DNA from: Chara braunii
Taxonomy: Eukaryota; Streptophyta; Charophyceae; Charales; Characeae
Length of the DNA stretch: 23,966 bases
Direction: 5' to 3'
NCBI GenBank assembly: GCA_003427395.1
Contig: BFEA01000701.1
Coordinates: forward strand, 302,284-326,249
Shown piece by piece: positions 10,515-19,648 of the stretch. The translations under genes and the position numbers were made by a program. The notes beneath the pieces are model-generated. The model did no database searches, had not been told where the DNA came from, and saw nothing but the letters and a program-made list of their open reading frames with translations. The number at the start of each line of letters is the position of its first letter. Position 1 is the stretch's first letter.

Positions 10515-11205
10515 AAGCGGTGTCGAGCGCATCGGTCCGGCACCGCACAAGGGCAGCGCGGGACCCTCCCGGCCGCGTCACGCATGAGTTGGTCTAAATC
10601 CTCGTCGCGATGATGGAGCTTCCGCAAGCCGCTCCGACCGAGTGCGCCAGCCATACCTCTCGCGAGCCCCTACGACAGGATAGGGCCTACGCGAGGCACG
10701 ACTTACCTCCACCTTACGAGTTTTGTGACCTCCCTTCTGTTGGCGTATCCCCGCCGAGCTACAAGTCCACAGTACGAAAGCTAATCAGTTGCAATCGCAG
10801 AGGTGGACCAACCGAGGGCGTTTCTCCTTCGTTGTAGCATAGGGGGTACGTGTGGTATTACGCCTCTATCGAACCCCCACGCGAATCGGCATCTTATGGG
10901 GCTGAAGTCCCAAGCGCAACCCGTCGTCGGTCGACTAGGAAGCATCCCACACACCACGCGCACACCACAATAAAAACATAAAAACAAAAACACACACACA
11001 TACGCACGTACATATACAAAATGACAAAAGACAAACAACGCGACAACACTCATAGTCCCTTAGTAGTCATCCCATAACTTTCCAATGCGGAAATCGGATA
11101 GGCGACGCGTGCGAGACTTAACATAAAACCGCGCGGACGCTGGGCTAACTCATATCGATTCGCAATGCAAGCATACGCAAGCAGTCGCAGTGATGGCGTA
11201 CTATG
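10515..11205 (+). repeat. Repeat R, copy 1 (plus)
   Basis: About 690 bp matching the reverse complement of 17457-18121. The match begins at ggtgtcgagcgca and runs through cttccgcaagccgctccg, aggatagggcctac, ccacagtacgaaagctaatca, cccttagtag and gcaatgcaa. In the best block (about 10615-10840) the copies differ at roughly 20 of 225 positions with no gaps, and a 75-codon frame is open in both. Most of those differences would change amino acids, so I regard the frame as non-coding. R lies between the two E copies, near the centre of that large inverted arrangement. Family unknown. Confidence 0.75.
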
Positions 11206-11510
11206 TAGTACCCATACTTATGCGGTCCTCGTTAATCTCGAGGGTCGCGTTCGACACTCAAGTGCCGGCTGACACGCGCCTTGAGGGATTGACCTCTCGA
11301 CGCTGGACAACCGCCAAGTGCGGTTGACAACCACACCCTCTTCTGCACCCTGCGGAGAGTGGGTGGTACACAGGTTCATACCTGTGGTGGCAATCGTCTC
11401 TGATTGCCCTGGAGACCAGCTCCATCACCCAGGGTCTGAAAAGAAGTCAAGGGGTTTGACTTTGACGGCTGCCACGGACTACAACGTCTAACTATAAAAA
11501 TTTAATGAGC
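11206..11510. other. Spacer between R1 and E2
   Basis: No gene seen. It contains gacact-ca-agtgcc near 11250, close to the small palindrome gacact-tg-agtgtc near 10509 on the other side of R1, and repeats of ggttgacaacc-like sequence near 11320. It is probably the outer end of repeat E2, with similarity to 10290-10515 too weak to prove by eye. Confidence 0.35.
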
Positions 11511-12261
11511 AAAAATCAATCAGTAGGTAGATAAACATCCCAAAACTCATGTATCAAATCAGGACTCGAGATGACATAAAAGAGGTAAAAACATAAACTC
11601 ATCAGGTATGCAGATCATGCGACGCATGGTTGTCATTCTCACTGTCTCCAAAGTATGGCCCATATACCAAGCTTTCAAAATACTAACCTGCATAAAACAC
11701 AGGCAAACACAATAGCCACATTCTCATACACCAATGTGGTCAACTTTACTGTTTCTTGTAACTCACACCACGCCTCACACATTCAAGCCCCATTCATAAT
11801 TCAACTTTTCATAAATCTCATAAATTCTTTATAATGGTCATTTAAAAGAAGTTCGGTTAAAACCCTCAAAGAAACATATCAAATCTCAGGGCTACGGCAA
11901 TCAAGTTGAGGGACAGGTGTAAGCCGACAAGTCGGCGATCAACCAACCGACCTGTTATCAACGATAAGCGATAACAGAAGATGATCCTCATGAGATCAAG
12001 CTGAAACTTCCAAATCCTGGATCGAATGTCCAAAGGAGACCTGTATCATACGGCAGGTCAACGTCCAAGCTTAATTGTCAATGTATGGAGATCAAATCCC
12101 CATGACGCGTTTTCACTCAAGTGCCCAAAGAAAGGTAAACCTATGGCAGAATCTCCCCCATACAGAGTGGATCGCCAGAATCGTCACCTGTCAAAATATA
12201 ATCTATCTCCTCTAAACTAAGAAAATTTCGGCAGCGCTTCCCGTAGAGAAAGTGGCTTACC

Positions 12262-13320
12262 AAGATTTATACAAGCCTTAGTATAACAAATGATCCCAAA
12301 AAATGCAAAAATTGATCTAAGTAAAATAAACTTAGCTCAGAAAATGCAGGAATTGAAATTAACTCCTATGGCTCTAACACGTGGCGAGCAACTAAAGCAA
12401 CTACCTATCAAACTTAAACCCAGACTAAGTAGTAGCGTCACTCAGTCACATGCAGGCCAAACCACAAAGGTAAGTACTCTCACCATCCCAAGTCAACCTG
12501 GACAAACAATAGTTCGTAGTCTTTCAGTGATTTATCCCTTTATACCCAGCTTACATAAGGCATAAAGCTAGACCACCCAAACTTATGGAACATGTCTAGC
12601 TCAACCATGGAGTATACACAAACACAGGGCACAACCACTTCTCTTTTTTTTGGGCATGTGACTAGGCCACCCTAGTCGCCCTGAACTGTTTAAGTATCCA
12701 ATATTTATATAATTGTCTGCACTTAGTCTTTTGAGGTAGCATATAACTGAATCCATCATCTTCAGCTCAAGATTCAGTCTGCCCCTTCGTACCACAAGTT
12801 TATTCTTAATTAATACTCTCTTCAGTTGGTGATAGGCTATAGTCAGACCACCTAAACTTATGGGACCCTGCCTGACAAGCCGGTTCATAGATAAAATAAT
12901 AATACAGTATAGTCAAATTGTAACCTTTGGGTTCCAACATGTGCGAGGCATTGGACCAAGACCACCCAAACTTATGGAACATGTCTTGGTCCTCAGCCTG
13001 ATTCGTTTTTCTCAACGCCAAAGCAGGAAGAGGCCGAGCCACCCAAACTTATGGAACATGCTCAGACCCCCTCGTTCAGGAACTAAAGAAACTAACAAAA
13101 ACCCAAAGTAAATAAGGCGACCAAGCCACTCGAACTTATGGAACATGCTTGGTCCCTGAAAACTCATTCGCATCCAGCCCTCACAAGTCAGAGCAACAAG
13201 ACCACCAAAACTTATGGAACATGTCTGGTCCTCCAGGCAATTCAAAAATAAACACAGCACTGAGTCTCCCCAAATTTATGGGGACTTCCCAGCCTCAAAT
13301 GACCCAGTCAAGCCTCATGC
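12262..13320. other. E2-specific 1.05 kb segment
   Basis: The flanking E sequence is found in E1 as near-neighbours (about 9090 and 9160), but this segment is not. Its left third (12290-12565) is A-rich and open for 91 codons without any recognisable domain. Its right part carries the hairpin series. It is either an insertion into E2 or a segment lost from E1; I see no clear target-site duplication or terminal repeat. Confidence 0.55.
12566..13285. repeat. Series of hairpins with constant loop and variable stems
   Basis: The 20-nt motif cacccaaacttatggaacat, or a close variant, occurs six times plus one relaxed copy. It is flanked each time by short inverted arms that differ between copies. 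Arms are 12566-12573/12594-12601 (agctagac/gtctagct), 12842-12848/12870-12876 (gtcagac/gcctgac, one mismatch), 12953-12962/12983-12992 (ggaccaagac/gtcttggtcc), 13036-13039/13060-13063 (gagc/gctc), 13119-13126/13147-13154 (gaccaagc/gcttggtc), 13199-13202/13223-13226 (agac/gtct), and a relaxed copy at 13264-13285. Spacing is irregular (67-280 bp). The arms pair within each copy although their sequence varies. A loop-less relative (gactagg ccac cctagtc) lies near 12661. Confidence 0.8.
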
Positions 13321-13329
13321 CAAACTGCC

Positions 13330-15036
13330 TCCCTCCCAACCTTCCCCCAGATGCAACCCACAATCTGCTTTCAGTCGAACAAATGAAATTGAAACTGACA
13401 TTGAGTATACAGTTCCTTTATTTAGTCTGGCCTGTGTCATGAAAGTCAAACTGAAAGTCAAAATAGGGAGACAGGCAACATACTCAGTCAAAACATAGCA
13501 AGGAATACAGATAGGGGCTATAACTGGGGTTATAGAGGGGAAGTAATGGTTACCTCTCAGTTCCCTGTCTCCAGAACTCCTCTTGGGTTCCGGCAGAGCT
13601 CCCGCAATCGGTGGGTTGACTCCCCACAAAGTCTTGCTGCGGTCCTACGGGTTGCAACCCCGCCTGCCGCCCTCCTCTCAGAACAGGATTAGACTTAGAG
13701 TTAGAAAGGCAGAAAAAGGGGTCTGAGACTCTCGAGATACAAGGAGGGGACAAACTCAAGTCCCAGGAGAGGGCCTTGTTGACTTGATGCTCCTGATGGC
13801 CCCGCAATGGTAGCCAAAACACACAGCAGCTTAGTCAAACTTGAACTCAAACTGCCAAGGTCACCCCTCTGACGAGCTCTTAGTTCACAACAATAATCCA
13901 CTTCGCAAGCTTGACTACTTGCCTGAATCTCGGCGCCTTGCCTCAAAACAGTTGTCATTGCACTGCATCCTTAAGGTCAGAAAGGAGTTGTCAATCCGTC
14001 TACCCTTGCGAATAACACAGCGATGCGCAACAGCCGCTCTAAAACCTCGTGCCTCGAAACACCCAGGCCAAAGCTCAAGATGATCTCCTCCCTACTGTAC
14101 CGCAGTGTAACAGCAGCGCAATCCGACTGGCTATAGCCCCAGTTTCGGGCCAAGGTAAAAAGACACAGTCCCCTCTCATGCCATAATGACAACAGTCGGA
14201 GTGGTTTAGTTAGTCACTCAGCAGGCGGCGTCTACGCAGATGGTGACAGTGTAACCTTCATCATGCCCCAGCAACATCTGGTTCACAGCTAAATCTGCAC
14301 TCTTGCCGTAGGCCCGTTGCTGCTTTGATCAGTTGGACGTGCAACGCTCGGCAGACTGAGTCGTACGATAGGTACTAGTGGCCCACCTAGTCTTCAGTGT
14401 GGCCTCAAGCACAACTCGCGACCCACACACAGCCCAGTTCATACTGAAGATGAGGCAGCAGTCCTGGCCTCAAGCCGCCCTCACACCGTGCACAACAATG
14501 CACGGTAAATAGCAACAGCTGCAACGCGCTGGAACAACTAGCACGAGGGGTAGCGAAGGCGCAGCCGCAAGCTCGACACAACAGTGGGCTTCTTCTCATA
14601 CTGCAGCAACGACACCGCACCCACTACAAGGTTTGTTGGCCGGTTGTCAAGAACAGTCTCAGCTTCAGGCCTTCCTAACACTTGCAACCTCTCCGTTCGA
14701 CGAAAGTGAGTTACGCCCCCTCACTCACCTAGCTCCTCGCCATTTCCTCCTGCTCTTGCGACTTCCAACTCCACTCATACTCTCCCCCTCAGGGTGGATG
14801 CAGTTGAACCGCTGCGCTGACCAGTTTCACGCGTCCATGCTGCAGGAAGGCTATAATCCCGACCACGAGGGGGAACTCAAGCATGCTTACAAACAGCGGT
14901 GATCGAGCACAGGTGACGAAGGCGACAATCACAGTAGCGGGATGCGCCGACATGGTCGTAAGGAATACTCCCGCCAATGATCTGAGAAGAATCAGAATGG
15001 GTCCTCCGATGGAATAGAAACCGTTCCACTCACCAG
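13330..15036. other. E2 body without genes
   Basis: Collinear with E1 (8640-9080 and outward). The block at 13505-13795 contains the best-preserved shared sequence (cgggttgcaacc, cgcaatcggtgg, ctctcgagatac). No coding region or RNA gene is recognised here. Confidence 0.5.
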
Positions 15037-15050
15037 GTAAGTATTTCCCA

Positions 15051-15153
<103 letters not shown>

Positions 15154-15519
15154 GACATTCGCTCCTCCTAAAAGGAATATGAATCTCCTGCTATAGCACG
15201 ACTAGATACATCGTGCTTTTCCCAAGCGGCGTCTACAGCGAGATAAGTCGAACTCCTCCCATCGACTTCCCTGAGGGACGCGCCGAGCAAGAGGTAAGTC
15301 TCTACTCTCGTGGCTGGCCTTACTCTTCTTCCTTTTATGGGATGAGCGAAATCTACATGATTACTTCACTAAAAGGTAGCTGGATACATGCTCACCTTGC
15401 TAACTTCCTTCCCTGAGCGCAGCCCTGACCCCACTTACCGTCTAACTCCTTATCTAACAACAAATTCTGACCTCGCCATCGTGTTCGCCCTACCCAAATA
15501 CCCTAGTTTAGCATCCTAC

Positions 15520-15549
15520 CTCGCTCGAATCCATCAAGGATCGAGCGAG
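15520..15549. other. Hairpin module in E2 (first)
   Basis: Arms ctcgctcgaatcc and ggatcgagcgag flank an atcaa loop with one bulge. It is the counterpart of the hairpin at 6982-7005. Confidence 0.65.
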
Positions 15550-15876
15550 AGTCAGACTCTTCACTCCCATCATCTTCCCTCTCCGCCATCTCTCGGCGCA
15601 ACCCGTCTCTCACTAACCTCCTATACTAATAGTTTTCTACTAATTCTAACCTCAGAATAACGGTCGCCCACTCCAAAAATGTTAGGAAGGGCTCTTCATT
15701 CGCCCGTTTCTGTTAGGAAATGGGTCCGCACTCATCTTCCTCCCCTTCGCCATATCCGCTTCCGCCATTTCCCACGCAGCACTTTTCCACTTTAGCTCCC
15801 TAAGCGCTAACTCTCTTGCCAATCTAACCTTGCCATTGCGTTCGCCCGGGGCAAAAACCTCGGGGTAGACCTTTCC

Positions 15877-15906
15877 CTCGCCCGATTCCATGAAGGAACG
15901 GGCGAG
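15877..15906. other. Hairpin module in E2 (second)
   Basis: Arms ctcgcccgattcc and ggaacgggcgag flank an atgaa loop with one bulge. Compared with 15520-15549, stem pairs change from T-A to C-G on both arms, so pairing is kept. A third, weaker relative is cccgtttc tgttag gaaatggg at 15703-15724. Confidence 0.65.
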
Positions 15907-16550
15907 CTATGCACTTTCGGTCGCGGCTTGCCCCGTTTTCCACCATCTTCGAGCTTCGGATGTACTTGGCGCGAATCCGCGCCGGGTTCATTTTCACTAT
16001 TTTCATCCCTCACACCCGTCGCTCTCTCTGCCTATCTGCCCAACTTCACCCACTGCTGCTATCGCAGCGCTCGGTAATCGCAGCCACCCGACCCTGTTTG
16101 CCAGACGGTCCCCGCCGCTCCACTCTACCGTGCGCTCCCTCAGACCTCGAGGGCGTCGTCCTCTGCTGACGGCCTTCTTCCCTTTCCGCCCGTTGTGTCT
16201 CGTTTTCCTTCACTTAGTCCGCTTGCGCCTCAGCGCAGCGGCTGCCCCAGCTGCTCGGACCGGCCCCAAGGAAGAGTTCGGGAAAAGATCATACGCTACG
16301 TGGTCCGGTCAGCCTTTCGCCCCTATACCCGTTCTATAGCAGCATCACCCGCCCAGCGCCGTTGCAACCCCAGCCCCTCTGGGCTTCCCTCCGGCCTTAT
16401 CGGGTATATGCTGTGCCCACCTCTGTCCTCTGGGTTTCCCCTGCCCAGCCTCCTTCAACCGGGCCCAGTTACCTTATTGTCCCATATCGGGCCGTGGAGC
16501 CGAGGACGCGGGCCCGCTACATACTCCAGCGCAGCCTAGGTAGATAGACT

Positions 16551-17140
16551 CGGCGCAAACCTTTGTGATAGTAGCGAATTCTCAAACGAGAACTTTTGGG
16601 GACAGAAGCGGAGGAGGGTCCCACGGGCCTACGCACACTCAAACCTCTCGCACCAGATCATGGTCGGCGGACGGTGCACCCGTGGCAACCCCCGTGGCTC
16701 AGGTTTCTTCCGCTTCGTGGGTCAAACACCCACTGGCCTTCATGCGTGTTGACCTCCTCAGTCCGTATTTCAACGCCGATGAGCTAGGAAATCTTCGGCA
16801 GTACCCAAAAAAAAAAAAAAAAAAATTCTAGCATGCCCGCCCAGAAAACGCGTGCTCAAGGTCCTCGATTGCCGTGACGGCCACCCGTGTCCGACGACGG
16901 CCTCAAAACCGATTATCAAAGTAGAAATAAATAAAAATAAATAAAAATGAATAAAATATAATAAACTAAAATAAATAATAAAACCGAAAATGAACGTCGC
17001 GCACACCCGGGCTGCGCATGACCGTGTCTCGTCGTCAATACCCCACGTGCGCCGCTCACCCAGACGAGGACCCTGACTGCCTCTCGCGCGCGTTGTCAGA
17101 CGGACGAGGTCGCACTGGCGTAACTTGCAGAAAATACGCC
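16551..17140. other. Spacer with A tract and AT-rich block
   Basis: No gene recognised. An A tract of about 20 lies at 16807-16826 and an AT-rich block of ataaa-type repeats at 16918-16985. The remainder is GC-rich with short open frames on both strands. The A tract may be the tail of a retroposed sequence on the plus strand, but no body is identifiable upstream. Confidence 0.4.
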
Positions 17141-17455
17141 AAATTCCCTTGTAAGCTAGGCTACCAGAGTGGCCCGGGGTCACTTGCCCGGCCGGGCCAA
17201 AATAATTAAAAAAACTAAAAATAAATAAACTATTTTTGAATTTTCTTTTTTTATTTTAAATTTGTCGAAGAATTTCGATGTGACCCCTGAGGCAAACGTT
17301 GTTCAGTTTATTTTTCTGCATAACATAGTTTTTTTCAGAATTTTTGGATTTTTTTTTTTTTTTTTTTTGTTGGGACCTTACCTGATCATTGCACGGGTTG
17401 GCCACCCGGAACCCGGGTGGCCTCGCTGGTAGCCTAGCTTGTAAGGGTATTTGGT
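17141..17455. repeat. Imperfect inverted repeat around a T-rich segment
   Basis: The sequence cccttgtaagctaggctacc at about 17148-17167 recurs in reverse complement (ggtagcctagcttgtaaggg) at about 17430-17449, and the surrounding ~55 bp on each side also match imperfectly, including the gtggcc and cccgg blocks. Between the arms are AT-rich DNA and a T tract at 17351-17368. Confidence 0.7.
17301..17368. repeat. AT-rich direct repeat with T tract, copy 1
   Basis: The segment gtttatttttct-cataacat-gt, then ttcagaatttttgga and a long T tract, is repeated directly at 18472-18552. Read on the minus strand both look like an A tract followed by aaaaattctgaa. They may be parts of one short retroposon family inserted twice. 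Confidence 0.6.
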
Positions 17456-17456
17456 A

Positions 17457-18121
17457 CGACAACGGTACTCTGATCATTGCGATTGCCTGCGTATTCATGC
17501 ATTGCCACTCGATATGGGAAGACCCTGCGCCGCGTGGTTTTATGCTAAGTCTCGCGCATGACCCCTATCTGATTTCCGCTTCGGAGAGGCATGGGATGGC
17601 TACTAAGGGACTAGGAGTGTTGTCGAGTTGTTTGTTTTATGTCGTTCTGTATATGTATGTGTTATATTATTATGTTTTTTATAGTGGCGTGCGCGTGGTG
17701 TGTGGGATGCGTCCTAGGCGACCGGCGACGAGTCGCGCTTGGAACCTCAGCCCCCCAAGATGTTGGTTCGCGTGCGGGTTCGATAGAGGCGTATTACTGC
17801 GAGTACCTCCTATGCTACAACGTACGCGAAACGCCCTCGGCTGGTCCACCTCTGCGATTGCACCTGATTAGCTTTCGTACTGTGGACTGGTAGCTCGGCT
17901 GGGATACGCCCACCGAAGGGAGGTGACAACTCCCGTAAGGTGGAGGTAAGTTGTGCCTCACGTAGGCCCTATCCTGTCGTAGGGGTTCGTGAGAGGAATG
18001 GTTGGCGTACTCGGCCGGAGCGGCTTGCGGAAGAGGATTAAGACCAACTCCTATGTGACACGGTCGGGAGGGTCCCGCACTGCCTTGTGCGGTGTCGGAC
18101 CAGTGCGCTCGACACCGGCCA
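17457..18121 (-). repeat. Repeat R, copy 2 (minus)
   Basis: Reverse-complement partner of 10515-11205. A 121-codon frame on the minus strand (18180 to 17815) covers the shared block, but its extra N-terminal part is not shared. The copies keep gap-free alignment over about 225 bp yet differ mainly at amino-acid-changing positions, arguing against a conserved protein. A tRNA-like gggttcgata motif at about 17775 lacks a matching A box. Confidence 0.75.
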
Positions 18122-18471
18122 CGGAAAAAATCTGAATGGATGAGCAAGTTCTCAACACTAACATCTTCGACGATTTTCAAAATATGTTTTTTGCACTTTA
18201 GTTCAGGGTCTAAACAATTTTATTATTTTTTGGGAATTTTTTTGTGGCTTTTGTATTATGTGAAGTACAAATCTGAAAATTTTCAGGGCAGTTAGCTATG
18301 CCAAAAACAAATGCAAAATCGCCAAAGATGGAAGTATGAACAACGTGCTCGCGCACTAAGTACATTCAATTGTCTTTTTGTTTTCAATTTTCTTTTATTA
18401 GTATTTGTTCTCTGTATTTTATACATATTTCTAATTGGGCAAGGAATGCGGATGAAATGCTCACGCAAATC
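18122..18471. other. AT-rich spacer
   Basis: No gene recognised. The stretch is AT-rich with several T runs and short open frames. It separates repeat R2 from the second T-tailed direct repeat. Confidence 0.5.
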
Positions 18472-18552
18472 TTGTTTGATTTATTTTTCTCCGTAACATG
18501 TCTTTCTTCAGAATTTTTGATGACCTTTTTTTTTTTTTTTTTTTTTTTTTTT
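18472..18552. repeat. AT-rich direct repeat with T tract, copy 2
   Basis: Directly repeated version of 17301-17368 (gtttgatttatttttctccg, aacatgtctttcttcagaat), ending in a T tract of about 27 at 18525-18552 that runs straight into ambiguous bases. Confidence 0.6.
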
Positions 18553-18590
18553 NTTCGCGTTCNNCCNGAACNGTNNAACGNATNCCCAAN
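18553..18590. other. Ambiguous bases, doubtful assembly point
   Basis: About ten n characters are scattered through this 38-base stretch directly after a long T tract. This suggests low-quality consensus or a forced join, so continuity between the left part of the window and the Penelope-like element is not assured. Confidence 0.85.
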
Positions 18591-18722
18591 GGATCCAACA
18601 CGTTCGACGTCGGGTTCGGCGGTTCGGCCTATTGATTCATTAATGGAGAGAGATGTGAAAAACTCGTAAAACGAGTAACACACAGTCAATGTAAAAAAAC
18701 GTGACGAGCAAAGTAATTGTAA

Positions 18723-18785
18723 GATAGCAGGTCGGCGTCCCCCTACGCCGACGTTTCGGCAACAGCCACGGTGACTCATCAGGGG
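18723..18785 (-). ncRNA. Hammerhead-ribozyme-like motif
   Basis: On the minus strand ctgatgag is followed 17 nt later by cgaaac, the two conserved boxes of the hammerhead core. The second box leads into a well-formed stem, gtcggcg / cgccgac with loop tagggga-like bases, matching helix III. The nucleotides after helix III read ctg, so the expected U-H cleavage dinucleotide ends in G, and helix II pairs poorly; the copy is probably inactive. Hammerhead motifs are well known in Penelope-like elements, and this one lies downstream of the RT on the same strand. A small hairpin (actcgt aaa acgagt, 18662-18676) lies further downstream. Helix I was not convincingly found. Confidence 0.5.
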
Positions 18786-18789
18786 GGTT

Positions 18790-19405
18790 ATCCACCATCT
18801 TCTTCCCTACTCCCTTCTCCTTCCTTCCACCGTTCCCTCTTTCGTCGCGTCGCCAACTAACATCACTGTTAGTAGCGCAGCGTTCGTCGGTCCTGATTAG
18901 AAGGTCGATTACTTTGCCTATAGTCTACTTATCGTACTCAAAATCATCGTGGTATGAGTCTCAAACTAGATGGGTACCATGGAACCGGTATTACCTATCC
19001 CTGTTTCCGAACATCCGTGAAAACTGCCAAAAGAACTCAAATCCTTACAACAAGTGTTCCAAAGTCATGCGTTCAATTTATCCTAAAAACATCTAACAGT
19101 ACTATCGTCCTTCAAGTCCAGTAACAACACTGTATGTCGCGACGAACCATTGGGCTCTGGTAGCCACTAGTTCTAGGCCCTATCCTACGCACGCGACCAG
19201 AAGGTACCACACCTAAATAGGGTCGAAGACCCAGAAGAGCACCAACTCAAACCCAGTCGGCGGTACAAACCCAACTGTCGTTTCAGACAAACAATCCGAC
19301 AAATCAAACACTATCATTCTACAAAATACCAGAATATCCTAAGACTGCCAACACTACAACTAGACAAGCCAAAACCCAAACACACCCTATCCAATGAACC
19401 CTCAA
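18790..19405 (-). other. Non-coding 3' region of the Penelope-like element
   Basis: Between the last RT-related codons and the hammerhead-like motif I see no open frame of note on the minus strand. The region is C/A-rich on the plus strand. It is most simply the element's 3' untranslated part. Confidence 0.5.
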
Positions 19406-19648
19406 TCACGAACAAAGCAAACGCACCGTCTGTGTCCAAACATCGTCCTTCCCCATTGCAAATCGCTTGAAAACTCTATCAAAGATCGTGGGTGGGTAGT
19501 CCTTCAGACGTAACTCCCTCTTAATGGTCAACACACGCATCAGAATCTCGGACCGAATTGAGGTATTCTGATGAATATCAATGCAGATGTCCGTCGATTT
19601 TCGCATTCTTACTTTGTTTACTTCCCCACGAAGCATATGTCTGTCCAT
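19406..19648 (-). pseudogene. PLE RT C-terminal (thumb-like) segment
   Basis: After a second frameshift the first phase resumes with HQNTSIRSEILMRVLTIKRE, then LRLKDYPPTIFDRVFKRF, and stops at 19408-19406. The basic, helix-rich sequence ending in a Y-P turn agrees with the thumb of Penelope-like RTs. No further domain follows, as expected for a PLE with its endonuclease at the N terminus. Confidence 0.7.

Larger units (their letters stand above)
5930..10515 (+). repeat. Large non-coding repeat E, copy 1 (plus)
   Basis: This region matches, in reverse complement and with many small gaps, the sequence at about 11510-16550. Clear matching blocks are 6665-6690 with 15840-15866 (aggtttttgcc...gggcgaa), 6982-7005 with 15520-15549 (a hairpin), 8636-8920 with 13505-13795, 9160-9200 with 12222-12262, and 9720-9765 with 11925-11990. 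I find no convincing protein: the longest open frames are under 110 codons, are not shared with the second copy and look random. Internal features are hairpin modules near 6800-7010, three degenerate copies of a cttgttggc-type module near 7380, 7670 and 7745, and a tandem triplet at 9150-9470. The end near 10515 is set by the start of repeat R1; the last ~225 bp match the other copy only weakly. It could be the non-coding remains of a large retroelement, but I saw no diagnostic termini or primer-binding site. Confidence 0.65.

Noticed and set aside
10610-10837. 75-codon frame in R1, shared with R2 (minus strand, 18180-17815)
   Set aside because: Gap-free and open in both copies, but about 16 of 20 differences would change the amino acid. 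That is what non-coding drift gives, not a conserved protein.
12290-12565. 91-codon A-rich frame in the E2-specific segment
   Set aside because: No domain, no start context, no second copy to compare; not enough to call a gene.
12566-13285. CRISPR-like array (repeated ~26 bp motif with spacers)
   Set aside because: Spacing is irregular (67-280 bp), repeats vary in their arms, and the setting is eukaryotic. Better described as a hairpin series.
15890-16539. Pro/Ser-rich plus-strand frames of 61-149 codons in the outer part of E2
   Set aside because: Low-complexity composition, overlapping phases, and not preserved in E1.
17765-17785. tRNA-like B box (gggttcgata) in R2
   Set aside because: No A box at the right distance, no cloverleaf and no acceptor stem.
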